Shown: positions 36,265 to 45,247 of the stretch, piece by piece
Position numbering within the stretch: position 1 is the stretch's first letter
How the letters are laid out: each line of letters begins with the position of its first letter
NCBI RefSeq assembly: GCF_026626745.1
Contig: NZ_JAPNJW010000002.1
Span: 5,232,151 to 5,296,150 of the forward strand
Direction: 5' to 3'
Length of the DNA: 64,000 bases
Source of the DNA: Nannocystis sp. RBIL2
Lineage (GTDB): Bacteria > Myxococcota_A > Polyangia > Nannocystales > Nannocystaceae
Translations under genes and position numbers: made by a program
Notes under the pieces: model-generated
What the model saw: only the letters and a program-made list of their open reading frames with translations
What the model was told of the DNA's origin: nothing
Database searches by the model: none

Positions 36265-36927
36265 ATGTCATTCACCAGGACCACCCTCCCCCTCACCGTC
36301 GCCCTCGCTCTGGCGCTGCCGGGCGTCGCCGCCGCCGACCAGCCCGGTCCGACGCAGCCGTCGACCCCGACCTCGGGCGCTCCCACCAATCCGAATCCGC
36401 CGACCAGCCCGACGAACAACACCGACCAGAACCCGACCAATGTGCAGACGCCGACCGACGAGCTCTCCGACGAGGAGATCCTCATGGTCATGCAGACGAT
36501 CAACGACACCAGCGCCGAGCACAACCGCCGGGCCCAGAAGTCGGCCAAGAACCGCCGCGTCAAGAAGTACGCCGAGAACCGGGTCAAGCACGCCAAGGCG
36601 GCCAAGAAGCGGCAGACTGCCATGCACTCCCGGCACAAGCTGAAGCCGAAGACCGGCGCGACCGACGTCGCCTACCGGGCCTCGATCACCGAGACCTACA
36701 AGGACCTCGACACCGCGACCCGGGGCAACGAGTTCGACACCACGTACATCGACGACGAGATCCAGGCGCTCACCAACGTCCTCGACGCGATCGACCGCAA
36801 GTTCATGCCCAACGTCGACCTGCCCGAGCTGCGCGACGAACTCAACACGGTCCGCGCCCAGGTCGACAGCGACCTCAAGGAGGCCGAGACGATCCGCGAC
36901 GCCCTCCGCGCCGTGCCGGCCGCCTGA
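36265..36927 (+). CDS. Secreted DUF4142-like protein
   Basis: 220 residues from ATG 36265, giving a signal peptide that ends LPGVAAA before DQPG. A Pro/Thr/Asn-rich linker runs to about residue 65, followed by a helical domain (DEEILMVMQTINDTSAEHNRRAQKSAKNRRVKKYAENRVKHAKAAKKRQ) with the shape of DUF4142, a ferritin-like four-helix bundle of the periplasm. The typical Asp-His of the family reads RVKHAKA here. Function of the family is not established. The next gene starts 7 bases after its stop, pointing to an operon. Confidence 0.65.
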   Translation: MSFTRTTLPLTVALALALPGVAAADQPGPTQPSTPTSGAPTNPNPPTSPTNNTDQNPTNVQTPTDELSDEEILMVMQTINDTSAEHNRRAQKSAKNRRVKKYAENRVKHAKAAKKRQTAMHSRHKLKPKTGATDVAYRASITETYKDLDTATRGNEFDTTYIDDEIQALTNVLDAIDRKFMPNVDLPELRDELNTVRAQVDSDLKEAETIRDALRAVPAA

Positions 36928-36934
36928 GCCTGCC

Positions 36935-37804
36935 ATGCGCGTCGCCCGACACCTCGCGGCCGCGGCGACCCTGGTCGTCGTCGCCGGCCTCGACTGCCAT
37001 CAGACCGACACCGCCGCGCCGGTCCCCCGGGTCGCCCCCACCGGGCCGAGCGCGCGCTTCTACGGGGCCCTGGCGCCCTACGGCACGTGGCTCGACGACG
37101 CCGCCTACGGCTGGGTCTGGCTGCCCTCGCCGGCGATCGTCGGCGCCGACTTCTTTCCGTACATGACGGGCGGCCGGTGGCTCTACACCGACGCCGGCTG
37201 GATGTTCGACAGCAGCTATTCGTGGGGCTGGGCGCCGTTTCACTACGGCCGCTGGGCCTTCGACGCCGGCGTCGGCTGGATGTGGGTGCCGGGCGACGCG
37301 TGGGGCCCCGCCTGGGTGGATTGGCGGTGGAACGCCGGCTACGTCGGCTGGGCCCCGCTGCCGCCGCGAATGGTGGGAGTGCGCGAGGAGCCGCGCTCGC
37401 ACTGGCTCGTCGTCGCCGCCGGGGACCTCACGCGGCCGCAGCTCGCCGGCCACATCCAGCCGAACGAGCTCGGCCAGGTCGTGTTCGCCGACAACGCCGC
37501 CCACCCCGCGGCCCACCCCGGCGGGCGCTCCGGTCCGCCCGCCGACGTCGTCGGCCGGCCGCAGCCCCCCGTCCACCTGCCGCCGCCCCCGCAGAGCGGC
37601 GAGCTGGTCCGCTCGCACGTCGCCGGCGACACCGTCGAACACACGCCCTTCGTCGAGTCCAAGCAAGCCCCCGCCGCGACGGCGTTCCCGCACAACCCGC
37701 CCGAATTCCCGCTCCACACGATGCGGCCCCACACCACGCACGCGCCGGTGTTCGACGTCCCCCACGGCGGCGGCGGCCACTCACGCGGCGGACGACGGCG
37801 GTGA
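36935..37804 (+). CDS. Exported DUF6600-like protein rich in Trp/Tyr/Gly
   Basis: 289 residues. A hydrophobic N-terminus (LAAAATLVVVAGLDC) exports it; the sequence before Cys is not a standard lipobox. The central region repeats an aromatic pattern (YGTWLDDAAYGWVWLP, WGWAPFHYGRWAFDAGVGWMWVPGDAWGPAWVDWRW, YVGWAPLPP) typical of DUF6600 proteins found with FecR-like regulators. The last 120 residues are Pro/His-rich and probably disordered. It lies 7 bases downstream of the DUF4142-like gene. Confidence 0.65.
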   Translation: MRVARHLAAAATLVVVAGLDCHQTDTAAPVPRVAPTGPSARFYGALAPYGTWLDDAAYGWVWLPSPAIVGADFFPYMTGGRWLYTDAGWMFDSSYSWGWAPFHYGRWAFDAGVGWMWVPGDAWGPAWVDWRWNAGYVGWAPLPPRMVGVREEPRSHWLVVAAGDLTRPQLAGHIQPNELGQVVFADNAAHPAAHPGGRSGPPADVVGRPQPPVHLPPPPQSGELVRSHVAGDTVEHTPFVESKQAPAATAFPHNPPEFPLHTMRPHTTHAPVFDVPHGGGGHSRGGRRR

Positions 37805-37817
37805 TTCGCGGACAATC

Positions 37818-37848
37818 ATGTCCCCGAGGCCATGTCCTCGAGGACATG
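37818..37848. repeat. Dispersed palindrome pair after the DUF6600-like gene
   Basis: CATGTCCCCGAGGCCATG followed by the perfect 18-bp palindrome CATGTCCTC/GAGGACATG (37831-37848), starting 13 bases after the stop. Confidence 0.75.
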
Positions 37849-37959
37849 GAATTATCGTGACCATCGGCGACCTCGCCATGAAGTCGTCATGCGAGAGTCG
37901 GACCGGGGCTCTGCCGCCCCCCTGGCCCCGCCGCGTCTCGGCGCGTCCGCGTGCTGACT

Positions 37960-37991
37960 AAAAAGCGCCGAACCGCCAACGCCCGGGCGCT
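37960..37991 (-). terminator. Possible intrinsic terminator for the antiporter operon
   Basis: On the minus strand, AGCGCC and GGCGCT can pair across about 16 nt, and the second arm runs into TTTTT, about 23 bases after the stop at 38014. The stem is short. Confidence 0.35.
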
Positions 37992-38013
37992 CGCGCCCCG
38001 CTGGCGCTCCGCC

Positions 38014-38505
38014 TCAATCCTCCCACGCGACCAGCACCTTGCGCTGCTGCCACCATTGCTCGAGAGTGCGGTTCGGGTCGGCGGCGCACGCGATCGTCAG
38101 CGGGCTGAGTCGCACGCTGATCGGGTGCGACGCCTTGCCGTCCCAGGTGCCGATGTCGACCACCTCCGCGCCGGGGAGCCGCAGCCCGTGGCGCCGCAGG
38201 TAATCGCCGATCGCAGGCACCTGCAGGTCGACCCCCGTGGTCGCCTCTGCGTGCGGGTTGCGCAGCGTCTTGGCCAGCGCGATCAGCTCGGCCAGGTCTT
38301 CGGGGTGGGCCGCGAAGTGCTCCTCGTAGCTTTTATAATAGACCGACTCGAGCGCGTCCTCCTGGCGCACGAACTCGCCGTCCACCTCGTAGCCGATCGC
38401 CCACCGGTCCTCGCCGTACTTGCGGTCCCATTCGCGCTGCCGCGCCGTGCGCTGCTTGACGCCGCCGGCCTTGCCCAGCCGGCGCTCGACCACCCGCCAC
38501 CCCAT
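38014..38505 (-). CDS. Conserved hypothetical cytoplasmic protein
   Basis: 163 residues, soluble, no signal or membrane segment. Recognisable blocks are RQREWDRKYGEDRWAIGYE, ALESVYYKSYEEHF, TLRNPHAEATTGVDLQVPAI, VVDIGTWDGKASHPISVRLSPL and a C-terminal Trp-rich end (TLEQWWQQRKVLVAWED). It looks like a folded protein of myxobacterial hypothetical type; no catalytic signature can be named. It starts 3 bases after the antiporter stop, so the two are translationally coupled. Confidence 0.6.
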   Translation of the reverse strand: MGWRVVERRLGKAGGVKQRTARQREWDRKYGEDRWAIGYEVDGEFVRQEDALESVYYKSYEEHFAAHPEDLAELIALAKTLRNPHAEATTGVDLQVPAIGDYLRRHGLRLPGAEVVDIGTWDGKASHPISVRLSPLTIACAADPNRTLEQWWQQRKVLVAWED

Positions 38506-38508
38506 CGC

Positions 38509-41052
38509 TCAGCCCTCTTTCGTCCCGCCCTCGCCTGTATCTTTCACCAGATTTTTTAAGACATGTCCGGAGGGCAAGATGGCCTCGCCGACCAGCTCGA
38601 GCAGCGGCGGATCTGTGGCCACCGCGGGCTTCGGCGGCTCCGGCGTCGCGGGCTCGGTGAACGTCACCGCGACCTCCAGCCCGGCCACTCCCGGCGCCCC
38701 CGGCTCGACCTGGACTGCCGGCTCCACCGCGGGAGCTTCCTCGCGCGCCGCTCGAGTCACCGGCAGCTCCGCGACGGGCGTCTCCGCTGCGACCTCGCGC
38801 GTCGCAATCGTCGGCATGGCGCTCGCGGGCGCCCCCCCGGCCGACTCCGACGACGTCGCCCCTCTCGACTCGACATTCACCATTCGCCCCGACGAAGCCG
38901 CCCCGCCCGACTCGACATTCACCGTCCGCACCGGCAGCCCCGCCGCGACTGCCCCGCTCGACTCGACATTCGCCGTCCGCACCGGCAGCCCCGATTCGCG
39001 CCCCGACGCCTCCGTCGTCCGCGGCTGCACCACGCTCGTCTCGCGCGTCACCGTCGTCCCGGCCGGAGAGCTGATGAACACGTGCCGCACCAGCTCCGGC
39101 GCGCCGGGTCCCGAGCCGCGCAGCACAGTGCGCTCCGAGCTGCGGGACCCCGGCGGCGCGAACCTCGGCACGTCCGCCGAGCGCATCCCCGGCGAGGACT
39201 CGCCCGGCAACAGCGTGCGTGAGCCTGCCAGCGGCTCGCCCGGCACCAGCGTCCGCCCCGTCGGCGGCATGTCGATCGCGAACAGCCCGCGCCGCTCGCC
39301 CCCGCTCGCGTCCGACAGCAACGTCTTCCCGCCGAGCACCGCTTCCTCCGGCGGCAGCGTCTTCCCGCCGAGCCCCGGCCCTTCGGGCACCACCGTCCTT
39401 CCGCTCACCACCGCCTCCTCGGGCGCCAGCGTCTTCCCGCTCGCGGCAGCCTGCGCCGATCCAGCCGCCAGCGACGTCGACACCTCGTCCAGCAGCGTGC
39501 GAGTCACCCCCGGCTCGCCCGCGACCGCGGTCTCTCCCGCCAGCGTCTCGCGAGCCAGCGCCGCAGACCCCCCGAGGCTCCCCGCCTCGCCGGTCCCTCC
39601 CGCCGCCGGAGACCCGCCGAGGCCCTCGCCGCCGGCCTCTCCCGGCACCCCACCACGGACCTCGTGCGTCGTCAGCACCGCGCCCGGGCTCGCCGGCCCT
39701 TCCGCGCTCGCAGCAGGCGCGCCCGCCTTGCCCATCACCTCGTCGACCGTCGCCGCCGGCGCCACCGCCCGGACCGATCCTGTCCCTCCGGACATGGCCC
39801 CAGGAGCATGCCCCGAAGGACCTTTCCCCTGAGACATGTCGCCAGAGACATGCGCATGCCCCAGCGGCGACACCGCCACGCCGAACGCCACGCACGTCGT
39901 CGCTACCGCCGCGAACACCAGCGTCGTCAGCGACTCCGTCCCGGGCACCGCCGCCGCGTGGGGCAGCGCCGCCAGGCCGGCGACCAGCATCCCGCGCGGC
40001 CAGCCGAGGGCCAGCGCCGAGAACGTGCGCTCGTCGACCCCGCGCAGCACCAGGCGGGCCGCCAGCAGGCGCAGCACCACCAGCAGCAGGCCGAGCACGA
40101 TCCCCATCGCCAGCAGGCCCCACGGCGGCCCGAGGTTCATCCCGAGGTACGTAAACAGCAGCACCCGCGTGATCTCGACCGTGCGCGCGTGGTCGTCGAG
40201 CGCGGCGCGGAAGTCCTCGTCGGCGGCCTCGACGACCGTGCCGCCGCGCGGGCGGAACAGGGCGCCGACCAGCGGCCCCGCGTTGCTGACGACCGCGCCG
40301 AACACCAGCACCGCCAGCGCCCCGATCCCGCCGAGCGTGTCGGTCACCACGTAGAGCGCCAGGATCGCCGCCAGAGTGTACGGATACACCCCGCGACCGG
40401 GCCCGACCCGGCGGATCGCGGAGATCCACAGCAGCCCGGCGAACGCCCCGAACGCCAGCGCCAGGCCGAAGCCGGCGGCGATCGCCGCGTACGCCTTGCC
40501 CACCGGCACGCGCAGGCTCAGCAGGTCGATGCAGAACGCAGTCGCCGCGATCGCCAGCGCCCCGGTCAACGCCGCCTCGCGCTCGAGCGCGGCCACCAGG
40601 CCCGGGTGGGCCCGCCGGTACAGCGTCGGCGCGAACACCTCCGGCGCGGTGCACAGCATCAGCGCCCCGAGCATGAACGCGTGCGTCCAGCTCCACACCG
40701 GCAGCAGGTGCAGCCCCGACAGCGCCTGGCTGAACAGCGCCACCAGCGGCACCACCAGCGCCGCGCCGGCCAGCGCCAGCTTGCGCGCGCGCACGACCTG
40801 GTCGCTGGCTGCCCCGAAGACCATGTCGCGACCGGCCTCGAACAGCACGATGATCAGCGCCACCGCGGCGAAGAACGGCGCCAGCGCGGCGATCGTCGCC
40901 GGCGGCACGATCCCGGTGGTCCGCAGCACCACGCCGAGCGCGATCAGCCACACCGCCTCGGGCACGTTCGTCCGCAGCGCCAGCGGGCGCACCGCCGCCG
41001 CGGCGGCCAGCAGACAGGCGATGGCGACGAGGAAGACGGTGACGGGCGCCAT
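38509..41052 (-). CDS. Cation:proton antiporter-like protein with long low-complexity tail
   Basis: 847 residues. Residues about 1-395 hold 10-12 membrane helices in CPA1/CPA2 style (FLVAIACLLAAAAAVRPL, LIIVLFEAGRDMVFG, LGALMLCTAPEVFAPTLYR, GIGALAVLVFGAVVSNAGPLVG, GLLAMGIVLGLLLVVL). The residues at 396-847 are not an RCK or Usp domain but a Gly/Ser/Thr/Glu-rich tail with repeated GKTLxPEE / GRTLxPGE units and three GLPVRTxNVESxG-type units. The tail begins at a palindrome cluster (39779-39860) and another palindrome (38561-38577) lies near its end. It sits between a Nudix gene (45-base gap) and a hypothetical gene (3-base gap) in one operon. Ion and regulation are unknown. Confidence 0.75.
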   Translation of the reverse strand: MAPVTVFLVAIACLLAAAAAVRPLALRTNVPEAVWLIALGVVLRTTGIVPPATIAALAPFFAAVALIIVLFEAGRDMVFGAASDQVVRARKLALAGAALVVPLVALFSQALSGLHLLPVWSWTHAFMLGALMLCTAPEVFAPTLYRRAHPGLVAALEREAALTGALAIAATAFCIDLLSLRVPVGKAYAAIAAGFGLALAFGAFAGLLWISAIRRVGPGRGVYPYTLAAILALYVVTDTLGGIGALAVLVFGAVVSNAGPLVGALFRPRGGTVVEAADEDFRAALDDHARTVEITRVLLFTYLGMNLGPPWGLLAMGIVLGLLLVVLRLLAARLVLRGVDERTFSALALGWPRGMLVAGLAALPHAAAVPGTESLTTLVFAAVATTCVAFGVAVSPLGHAHVSGDMSQGKGPSGHAPGAMSGGTGSVRAVAPAATVDEVMGKAGAPAASAEGPASPGAVLTTHEVRGGVPGEAGGEGLGGSPAAGGTGEAGSLGGSAALARETLAGETAVAGEPGVTRTLLDEVSTSLAAGSAQAAASGKTLAPEEAVVSGRTVVPEGPGLGGKTLPPEEAVLGGKTLLSDASGGERRGLFAIDMPPTGRTLVPGEPLAGSRTLLPGESSPGMRSADVPRFAPPGSRSSERTVLRGSGPGAPELVRHVFISSPAGTTVTRETSVVQPRTTEASGRESGLPVRTANVESSGAVAAGLPVRTVNVESGGAASSGRMVNVESRGATSSESAGGAPASAMPTIATREVAAETPVAELPVTRAAREEAPAVEPAVQVEPGAPGVAGLEVAVTFTEPATPEPPKPAVATDPPLLELVGEAILPSGHVLKNLVKDTGEGGTKEG
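38561..38577. repeat. Palindromic element near the end of the antiporter tail
   Basis: ACATGTCCGGAGGGCA, half-sites of the dispersed family, coding SGHVLKN in the antiporter C-terminus. Confidence 0.45.
38867..38995 (-). repeat. In-frame degenerate repeats in the antiporter tail
   Basis: GACTCGACATTC recurs at 38867, 38909 and 38960 (spacings 42 and 51, both multiples of three), each coding an (N/A)VES(S/G/R)G-type unit. Confidence 0.65.
39779..39860. repeat. Cluster of palindromic elements at the start of the antiporter tail
   Basis: CCTGTCC...GGACATGG, GCATGCCCCGAAGGACC, GAGACATGTC and GAGACATGCGCATG follow each other. Translated, they give HVSGDMSQGKGPSGHAPGAMSGGTGS, the junction between membrane domain and tail. 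Confidence 0.65.
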
Positions 41053-41097
41053 GGGGGACCGTCAGTGTGCCACAGCGCCCGCGCCCGCGGCCGCCTT

Positions 41098-41655
41098 CTA
41101 CTTGTGCCTGGCCAGCTGGCGCGCGAAGTAGAGCCCCGCGTAGACCTTGAGGTCGACGTGCGCGCCGCGAGCGATGCGCTCGCCCAGCCAGGCCTCGACC
41201 TCGGCGAGCGGCACCTCGAACACGGTGATCTGCTCGTTGCCGTCGCCGCCCCCGGGCCCGACCTTGCGCAGGCCGGTGGCCACGAAGATGCTGATGCACT
41301 CGCTCGTCAGCCCGGGCGAGCTCGGGCCGTGGGCGACCTGCTCGATGCGGCTGGCCTCGTAACCTGTCTCTTCGACCAGCTCACGATTGGCCGCCGTCGC
41401 GGCCTCCTCCGACTCGTCGCCCGGCGTGTCGCCGACCAGGCCGGCCGGCAGCTCGACCGCCACCCCGCCGAGGGCGGGCCGCGGCTGCTCGATGAGCACC
41501 AGCCGCCCGTCGTCGGTCACGGCCACGATCGCCGCGGCGCCGCGGGCCCCGAGGCGCTCCACGTACTCCCACTTCCCGCGGCGTACGAGGCGCAAAAAGC
41601 GCCCGTCGCCGATCGTCTCGGTGGCCGGATGGGTCGCGTCGGACAGGCTCGACAT
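41098..41655 (-). CDS. Nudix hydrolase, ADP-ribose pyrophosphatase type
   Basis: 185 residues. The Nudix helix is visible as GDTPGDESEEAATAANRELVEETGYEA, with the REL-EE core intact; two extra residues lie between the first Glu and REL compared with the consensus spacing. The upstream VAVELPAGLVG is typical of ADP-ribose/NDP-sugar pyrophosphatases. It would hydrolyse a nucleoside diphosphate derivative to AMP and a sugar phosphate. First gene of a three-gene minus-strand unit with the antiporter and a hypothetical protein. Confidence 0.85.
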   Translation of the reverse strand: MSSLSDATHPATETIGDGRFLRLVRRGKWEYVERLGARGAAAIVAVTDDGRLVLIEQPRPALGGVAVELPAGLVGDTPGDESEEAATAANRELVEETGYEASRIEQVAHGPSSPGLTSECISIFVATGLRKVGPGGGDGNEQITVFEVPLAEVEAWLGERIARGAHVDLKVYAGLYFARQLARHK

Positions 41656-41757
41656 CCCCCCGACTATCGCAGCCGCGCCGCCCTTTGGCCAGGGCTGCCG
41701 GTCACGCGCCGACCCCGACCTTCACCCGCCGCGCGCGTCCGGGTAGCCTCAAGCGAC

Positions 41758-42825
41758 GTGACGTCCGCCCGCCTGCTCAGCCTCGACGCCCTGCGCGGCC
41801 TCGCCGTCGTGCTGATGATGGAGCAGCACATGGCGGTGTGGCTGTGGCGCTCGGACCCGGGCGTCTCGGCGATCGCGCAGGCGCCGGTGCTCATGGCCCT
41901 GAACGGCCTGGGGGGCCTGGCCGCGCCGACCTTCATCACCCTCGCCGGCGCCGGCACCAGCTTCCTCGCCCGAAGTCGCACCACCGGCCTCGACGCGATC
42001 CTCGTCCGCCGCGGCCTCGTCGTCATGGGCTTCGGCTGGCTGCTCAACCTGCTCACCCCGAGCTGGTTCTCCGCCGGCTCGTGGTTCGTCCTCCACCTCA
42101 TGGGCCTGGGCATGCTCACCGCCCCGCTGTGGCGGCGCCTGTCCGATCGGTCATTGCTCATCGGACAGGCGCTCCTGCTGCTCGCCGCCCCGCTCGTGCA
42201 GCACTGGCTCGCCACCCCGGAGCTGCTCCTCAACGACCGCATGCGCCGCCTCGACCTCGCGGGCGGCCCGCTGCGCCTCGCCTTCGCCGAGGGCCAATTC
42301 CCGATCGTCCCGTGGCTCGGCCTGTTCCTCGGCGGCATCGTCGTCGGTCGATGGTTGCAGCAGCGCCGCACCGCGCCGATCCTGCGCATGGCGAGTGTGC
42401 TGCTCGTCACCGGTGTCGCCCTCGCCGCCGTCGGCCTGCGGCTCGGGCCCCACGAGGGCGTGTGGCACCGGCTGTTCCAGATCCGCCTGAGCTTCTACCC
42501 GGCCACGCCGGCGATCGTCATGTTGCTCCAGTCGGGCACGCTCCTCCTCTTGCTCGGCGCGCTGGCCCTCGAGCGACGCGGACGCATCGACGAACGCGGT
42601 TGGCTGGTCCCGCTCGGCCGCGCCTCGCTCACGCTGCTGCTCGTGCACGTCGTCGTCTTTCGCGAGCTGACACGACCGCTCGGCGCGTGGCAGGCGTTCA
42701 GCTCCGAAGTCGCGCTCGGCATCGTCGCGATCTGGATGATCGTGTGCGCGCTCGCTGCGCGCCTGTGGCAGCGTGTGGGCTACCGTTACGGCGCAGAGTG
42801 GCTGCTCCGGATCTTCGGCGGTTAA
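41758..42825 (+). CDS. HGSNAT-like membrane acyltransferase (DUF1624 type)
   Basis: 355 residues from GTG 41758. The N-terminus RLLSLDALRGLAVVLMMEQHM is the signature of the heparan-alpha-glucosaminide N-acetyltransferase/DUF1624 and related acyltransferase-3-like proteins; the His in the first helix end is the candidate acyl carrier residue. About nine to ten membrane helices follow (for example TFITLAGAGTSFLAR, WFVLHLMGLGMLTAPL, WLGLFLGGIVVGRWL). Bacterial members are thought to acylate glycans; the substrate is unknown. A perfect 13-bp inverted repeat lies inside the gene at 42135-42172. The histidine kinase gene starts 13 bases after the stop. Confidence 0.75.
   Translation: MTSARLLSLDALRGLAVVLMMEQHMAVWLWRSDPGVSAIAQAPVLMALNGLGGLAAPTFITLAGAGTSFLARSRTTGLDAILVRRGLVVMGFGWLLNLLTPSWFSAGSWFVLHLMGLGMLTAPLWRRLSDRSLLIGQALLLLAAPLVQHWLATPELLLNDRMRRLDLAGGPLRLAFAEGQFPIVPWLGLFLGGIVVGRWLQQRRTAPILRMASVLLVTGVALAAVGLRLGPHEGVWHRLFQIRLSFYPATPAIVMLLQSGTLLLLLGALALERRGRIDERGWLVPLGRASLTLLLVHVVVFRELTRPLGAWQAFSSEVALGIVAIWMIVCALAARLWQRVGYRYGAEWLLRIFGG
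42135..42172. repeat. Perfect 13-bp inverted repeat inside the acyltransferase gene
   Basis: GCGCCTGTCCGAT (42135-42147) and ATCGGACAGGCGC (42160-42172) with a 12-nt loop; contains the CCTGTCC/GGACAGG core of the dispersed family and is in frame. Confidence 0.7.
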
Positions 42826-42838
42826 ACCGCTGACGGCG

Positions 42839-44374
42839 ATGCCGGCGCATGCTCTGGTCGCGCCTATGCAACCGGCTCACGTGCTCGCCGCCGCCGCGTC
42901 CGCCGGGGAATCCTCGGTGCGACGCAAGTCGCGGTTCACCACCCTGCCGCCCCAGGTCCTCGACTTCGCGCTGTCGCTCGCGTCGCAGGGCCGCGCCATC
43001 GTGCTCGTCAGCGTCGTGCTCGCCGCCGTCGTGGTCGTCGCCGCCGACCCCAGCGCGGCCGCGGTCCTCGGCTGCAGCGCCTTCGTGCTGGTGCAGGCGG
43101 TCTCCTTCTTCAATCCGGTGTCGTTCGACCGCGCGCGCACCCGCACCCGCGACCTCGTCCGTTACGCCGCGCTCGCCTGCCTGCTGTTGGTGCTGCCCGG
43201 CCTGCTCGCCGCCGACGCGCCGGTGATGCTACTCGGCCTCGCCGCCGCGTGCGCCGCCCCGCTGTCGTTCGCCCCGCGCCTCGCCGGCGCCTGCGTCGCC
43301 GGCCTCAGTCTCGCCTGCGCTCTCGGCGTGATGATCGCCGGCGGCCCGACCTCGCAGGCGCTGATCGCCGCGCTGACCGTGTCGGCCGCCGGAGTGCCGC
43401 TGACTCTGGTGCTGGCGCATCACGGCCGCAGCGGGGAGATCTTGCGCACCGCTCTGGGCCGGCTCGAGCGCGAGATGGAGAACCGGCAGCAGATCGAGGA
43501 CCAGCTGCGCCGCACCCACGACGAGCTCGAGCGGCGCGTGGAGGAGCGGACGATCGCGCTGACCCGCGCCAACCGCAAGATGGAGTCGGAGATCCGCGTG
43601 CGCCGCCAGGCCGAGGAGCAAGCGCTCGAGGCCAATCGCATCAAGAGCTCGTTCCTCGCCAACATGAGCCACGAGCTGCGGACCCCGCTCAACGCGATCA
43701 TCGGCTACAGCGAGATCTTGCTCGAGGACACCGCGCGCCCGGACCTGCGCGAGCTGCACGAAGACCTCGGCAAGATCCACGGCAGCGCCGGGCACCTGCT
43801 CGCCCTGATCAGCGACATCCTCGACCTGTCGAAGATCGAGTCGGGCAAGATGGACATCAACCTCGAGGCGTTCCAGCTCGACGACGTGCTCGGCAGCGTG
43901 ATGTCGCACCTGGCCCCGCTGGCCGAGCGCAACGGCGACACCCTCAAGCTCCGCTGCGCCCGCGACCTCGGCGAGATCAAGACCGACCGCACCAAGCTGC
44001 ACCAGATCCTGAGCAACCTGCTCAGCAACGCCTGCAAGTTCACCCACAACGGCCGCATCGAGCTGTCGATCCGGATCCAGGCCGAGGGCGGCCGCTCGTG
44101 GTACCGCTTCGAGGTCAGCGACACCGGCATCGGCATCGCCCCCGACGTGCTCGAGCGCCTGTTCGCCCCGTTCGTCCAGGCCGACTCCTCGACCACCCGC
44201 AAGTTCGGCGGCACCGGCCTCGGCCTCGCCATCAGTCGCCACTACGCGCGCATGCTCGGCGGCGACATCACCGTCCGCAGCCGCCCCGGCGTCGGCTCGG
44301 TGTTCACCCTCCGCCTGCCGCAGGAAGCCGTCGACCCCCGCAAGGCCGGCGTGATCCTCGTGTCTCACTTCTGA
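42839..44374 (+). CDS. Membrane histidine kinase
   Basis: 511 residues from ATG 42839 (ATG 42866 also possible). Five to six membrane helices occupy residues about 50-205, followed by a coiled coil (LEREMENRQQIEDQLRRTHDELERRVEERT). The transmitter is complete: H box SFLANMSHELRTPLNAIIGYSE, N box HQILSNLLSNACKFTH, G1 DTGIGIA, F box FAPFVQAD, G2 GGTGLGLAIS. There is no receiver domain and no adjacent response regulator, so it is an orphan kinase, as is usual in myxobacteria. The membrane part resembles no named sensor. It may be co-transcribed with the acyltransferase 13 bases upstream. Confidence 0.9.
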   Translation: MPAHALVAPMQPAHVLAAAASAGESSVRRKSRFTTLPPQVLDFALSLASQGRAIVLVSVVLAAVVVVAADPSAAAVLGCSAFVLVQAVSFFNPVSFDRARTRTRDLVRYAALACLLLVLPGLLAADAPVMLLGLAAACAAPLSFAPRLAGACVAGLSLACALGVMIAGGPTSQALIAALTVSAAGVPLTLVLAHHGRSGEILRTALGRLEREMENRQQIEDQLRRTHDELERRVEERTIALTRANRKMESEIRVRRQAEEQALEANRIKSSFLANMSHELRTPLNAIIGYSEILLEDTARPDLRELHEDLGKIHGSAGHLLALISDILDLSKIESGKMDINLEAFQLDDVLGSVMSHLAPLAERNGDTLKLRCARDLGEIKTDRTKLHQILSNLLSNACKFTHNGRIELSIRIQAEGGRSWYRFEVSDTGIGIAPDVLERLFAPFVQADSSTTRKFGGTGLGLAISRHYARMLGGDITVRSRPGVGSVFTLRLPQEAVDPRKAGVILVSHF

Positions 44375-44559
44375 GGCTGCGCGCGCAAGCGCGCGAGCGA
44401 ACCTGCACGGCGGCGACGGCCCTTACGGGCCTGAGTCGCGCGTACGCGGCCCCGTGCGGATCCACGCCGGGATGAAGTGGACACGACTGTCCGTTTCTCG
44501 CACACTCCTTCGTCCGCGGGCCGCCTCCGGAGCCGCTCGCGGCCGAAGGAGTGCTCCTC

Positions 44560-45237
44560 ATGAACCAGCCAGCGTTTCCGACCCTGCCCCCGAACGCGTC
44601 GCTCTTCACCCGCGTCCGCCTCAGCCTGCACGCGCTCAAGGTCCTGACGGACGACCCCGGCAACACGTACTACGGCCCGCTGGTCAACGCCTGCCTCGAC
44701 AGCGAGACGTACACCAAGCTGGCCCGTCACTGGCGCACCAGCGACGACGGCCGGCGCATGCTCGACGACCGGCCGACCCTGCAGGGCCGCGAGCTCGACC
44801 TCGAGGCGCTGGAGAAGCTGCCGGAGGGCACCCTCGGCCGCGAGTTCGTCCGCTACTTCCAGGACAACGGCATCCAGCCGTTCGAGACCACCTTCCCGGT
44901 CGAGACCGACGTCGACTACCTCAGCAAGCGCTACCGCGAGACCCACGACCTGTTCCACCTGATCACCGGCTACGGCACCGACGAGCACGGCGAGATGCTG
45001 CTGCAGGCGTTCGTGCTCGGGAACCTCGGCGTCCGCCAGGCGGTGCTGATCCTCGCCTACTCGGTCCCGCGCCGGGTCAAGGTCGCCGGCTGGAAGGACC
45101 TGGGGCCCTACCTCGGCCGCCTGCGCGCCGCCTACCGCCGCGGCAAGCGCTCACGCGAGCTGCTCAGCGTGAACTACGAAAAGCTGTGGGAGCAGCCGGT
45201 GTCGTCGCTGTCCCGCCTGCTGTGCGCCCCGGCGTGA
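44560..45237 (+). CDS. Coq4-family protein
   Basis: 225 residues from ATG 44560, chosen over GTG 44551 because GAAGGAG sits 8 bases before it. The Coq4 metal-binding motif is seen as RETHDLFHLITGYGTDEHGE (His129, Asp130, His133, Glu further on), preceded by RYFQDNGIQPFETTFP. Coq4 organises the ubiquinone-biosynthesis complex and has been linked to decarboxylation/hydroxylation at ring carbon C1; bacterial relatives also occur outside ubiquinone pathways. No other quinone gene is near. A perfect 19-bp hairpin follows. Confidence 0.8.
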   Translation: MNQPAFPTLPPNASLFTRVRLSLHALKVLTDDPGNTYYGPLVNACLDSETYTKLARHWRTSDDGRRMLDDRPTLQGRELDLEALEKLPEGTLGREFVRYFQDNGIQPFETTFPVETDVDYLSKRYRETHDLFHLITGYGTDEHGEMLLQAFVLGNLGVRQAVLILAYSVPRRVKVAGWKDLGPYLGRLRAAYRRGKRSRELLSVNYEKLWEQPVSSLSRLLCAPA

Positions 45238-45247
45238 TGTTGCTTTA

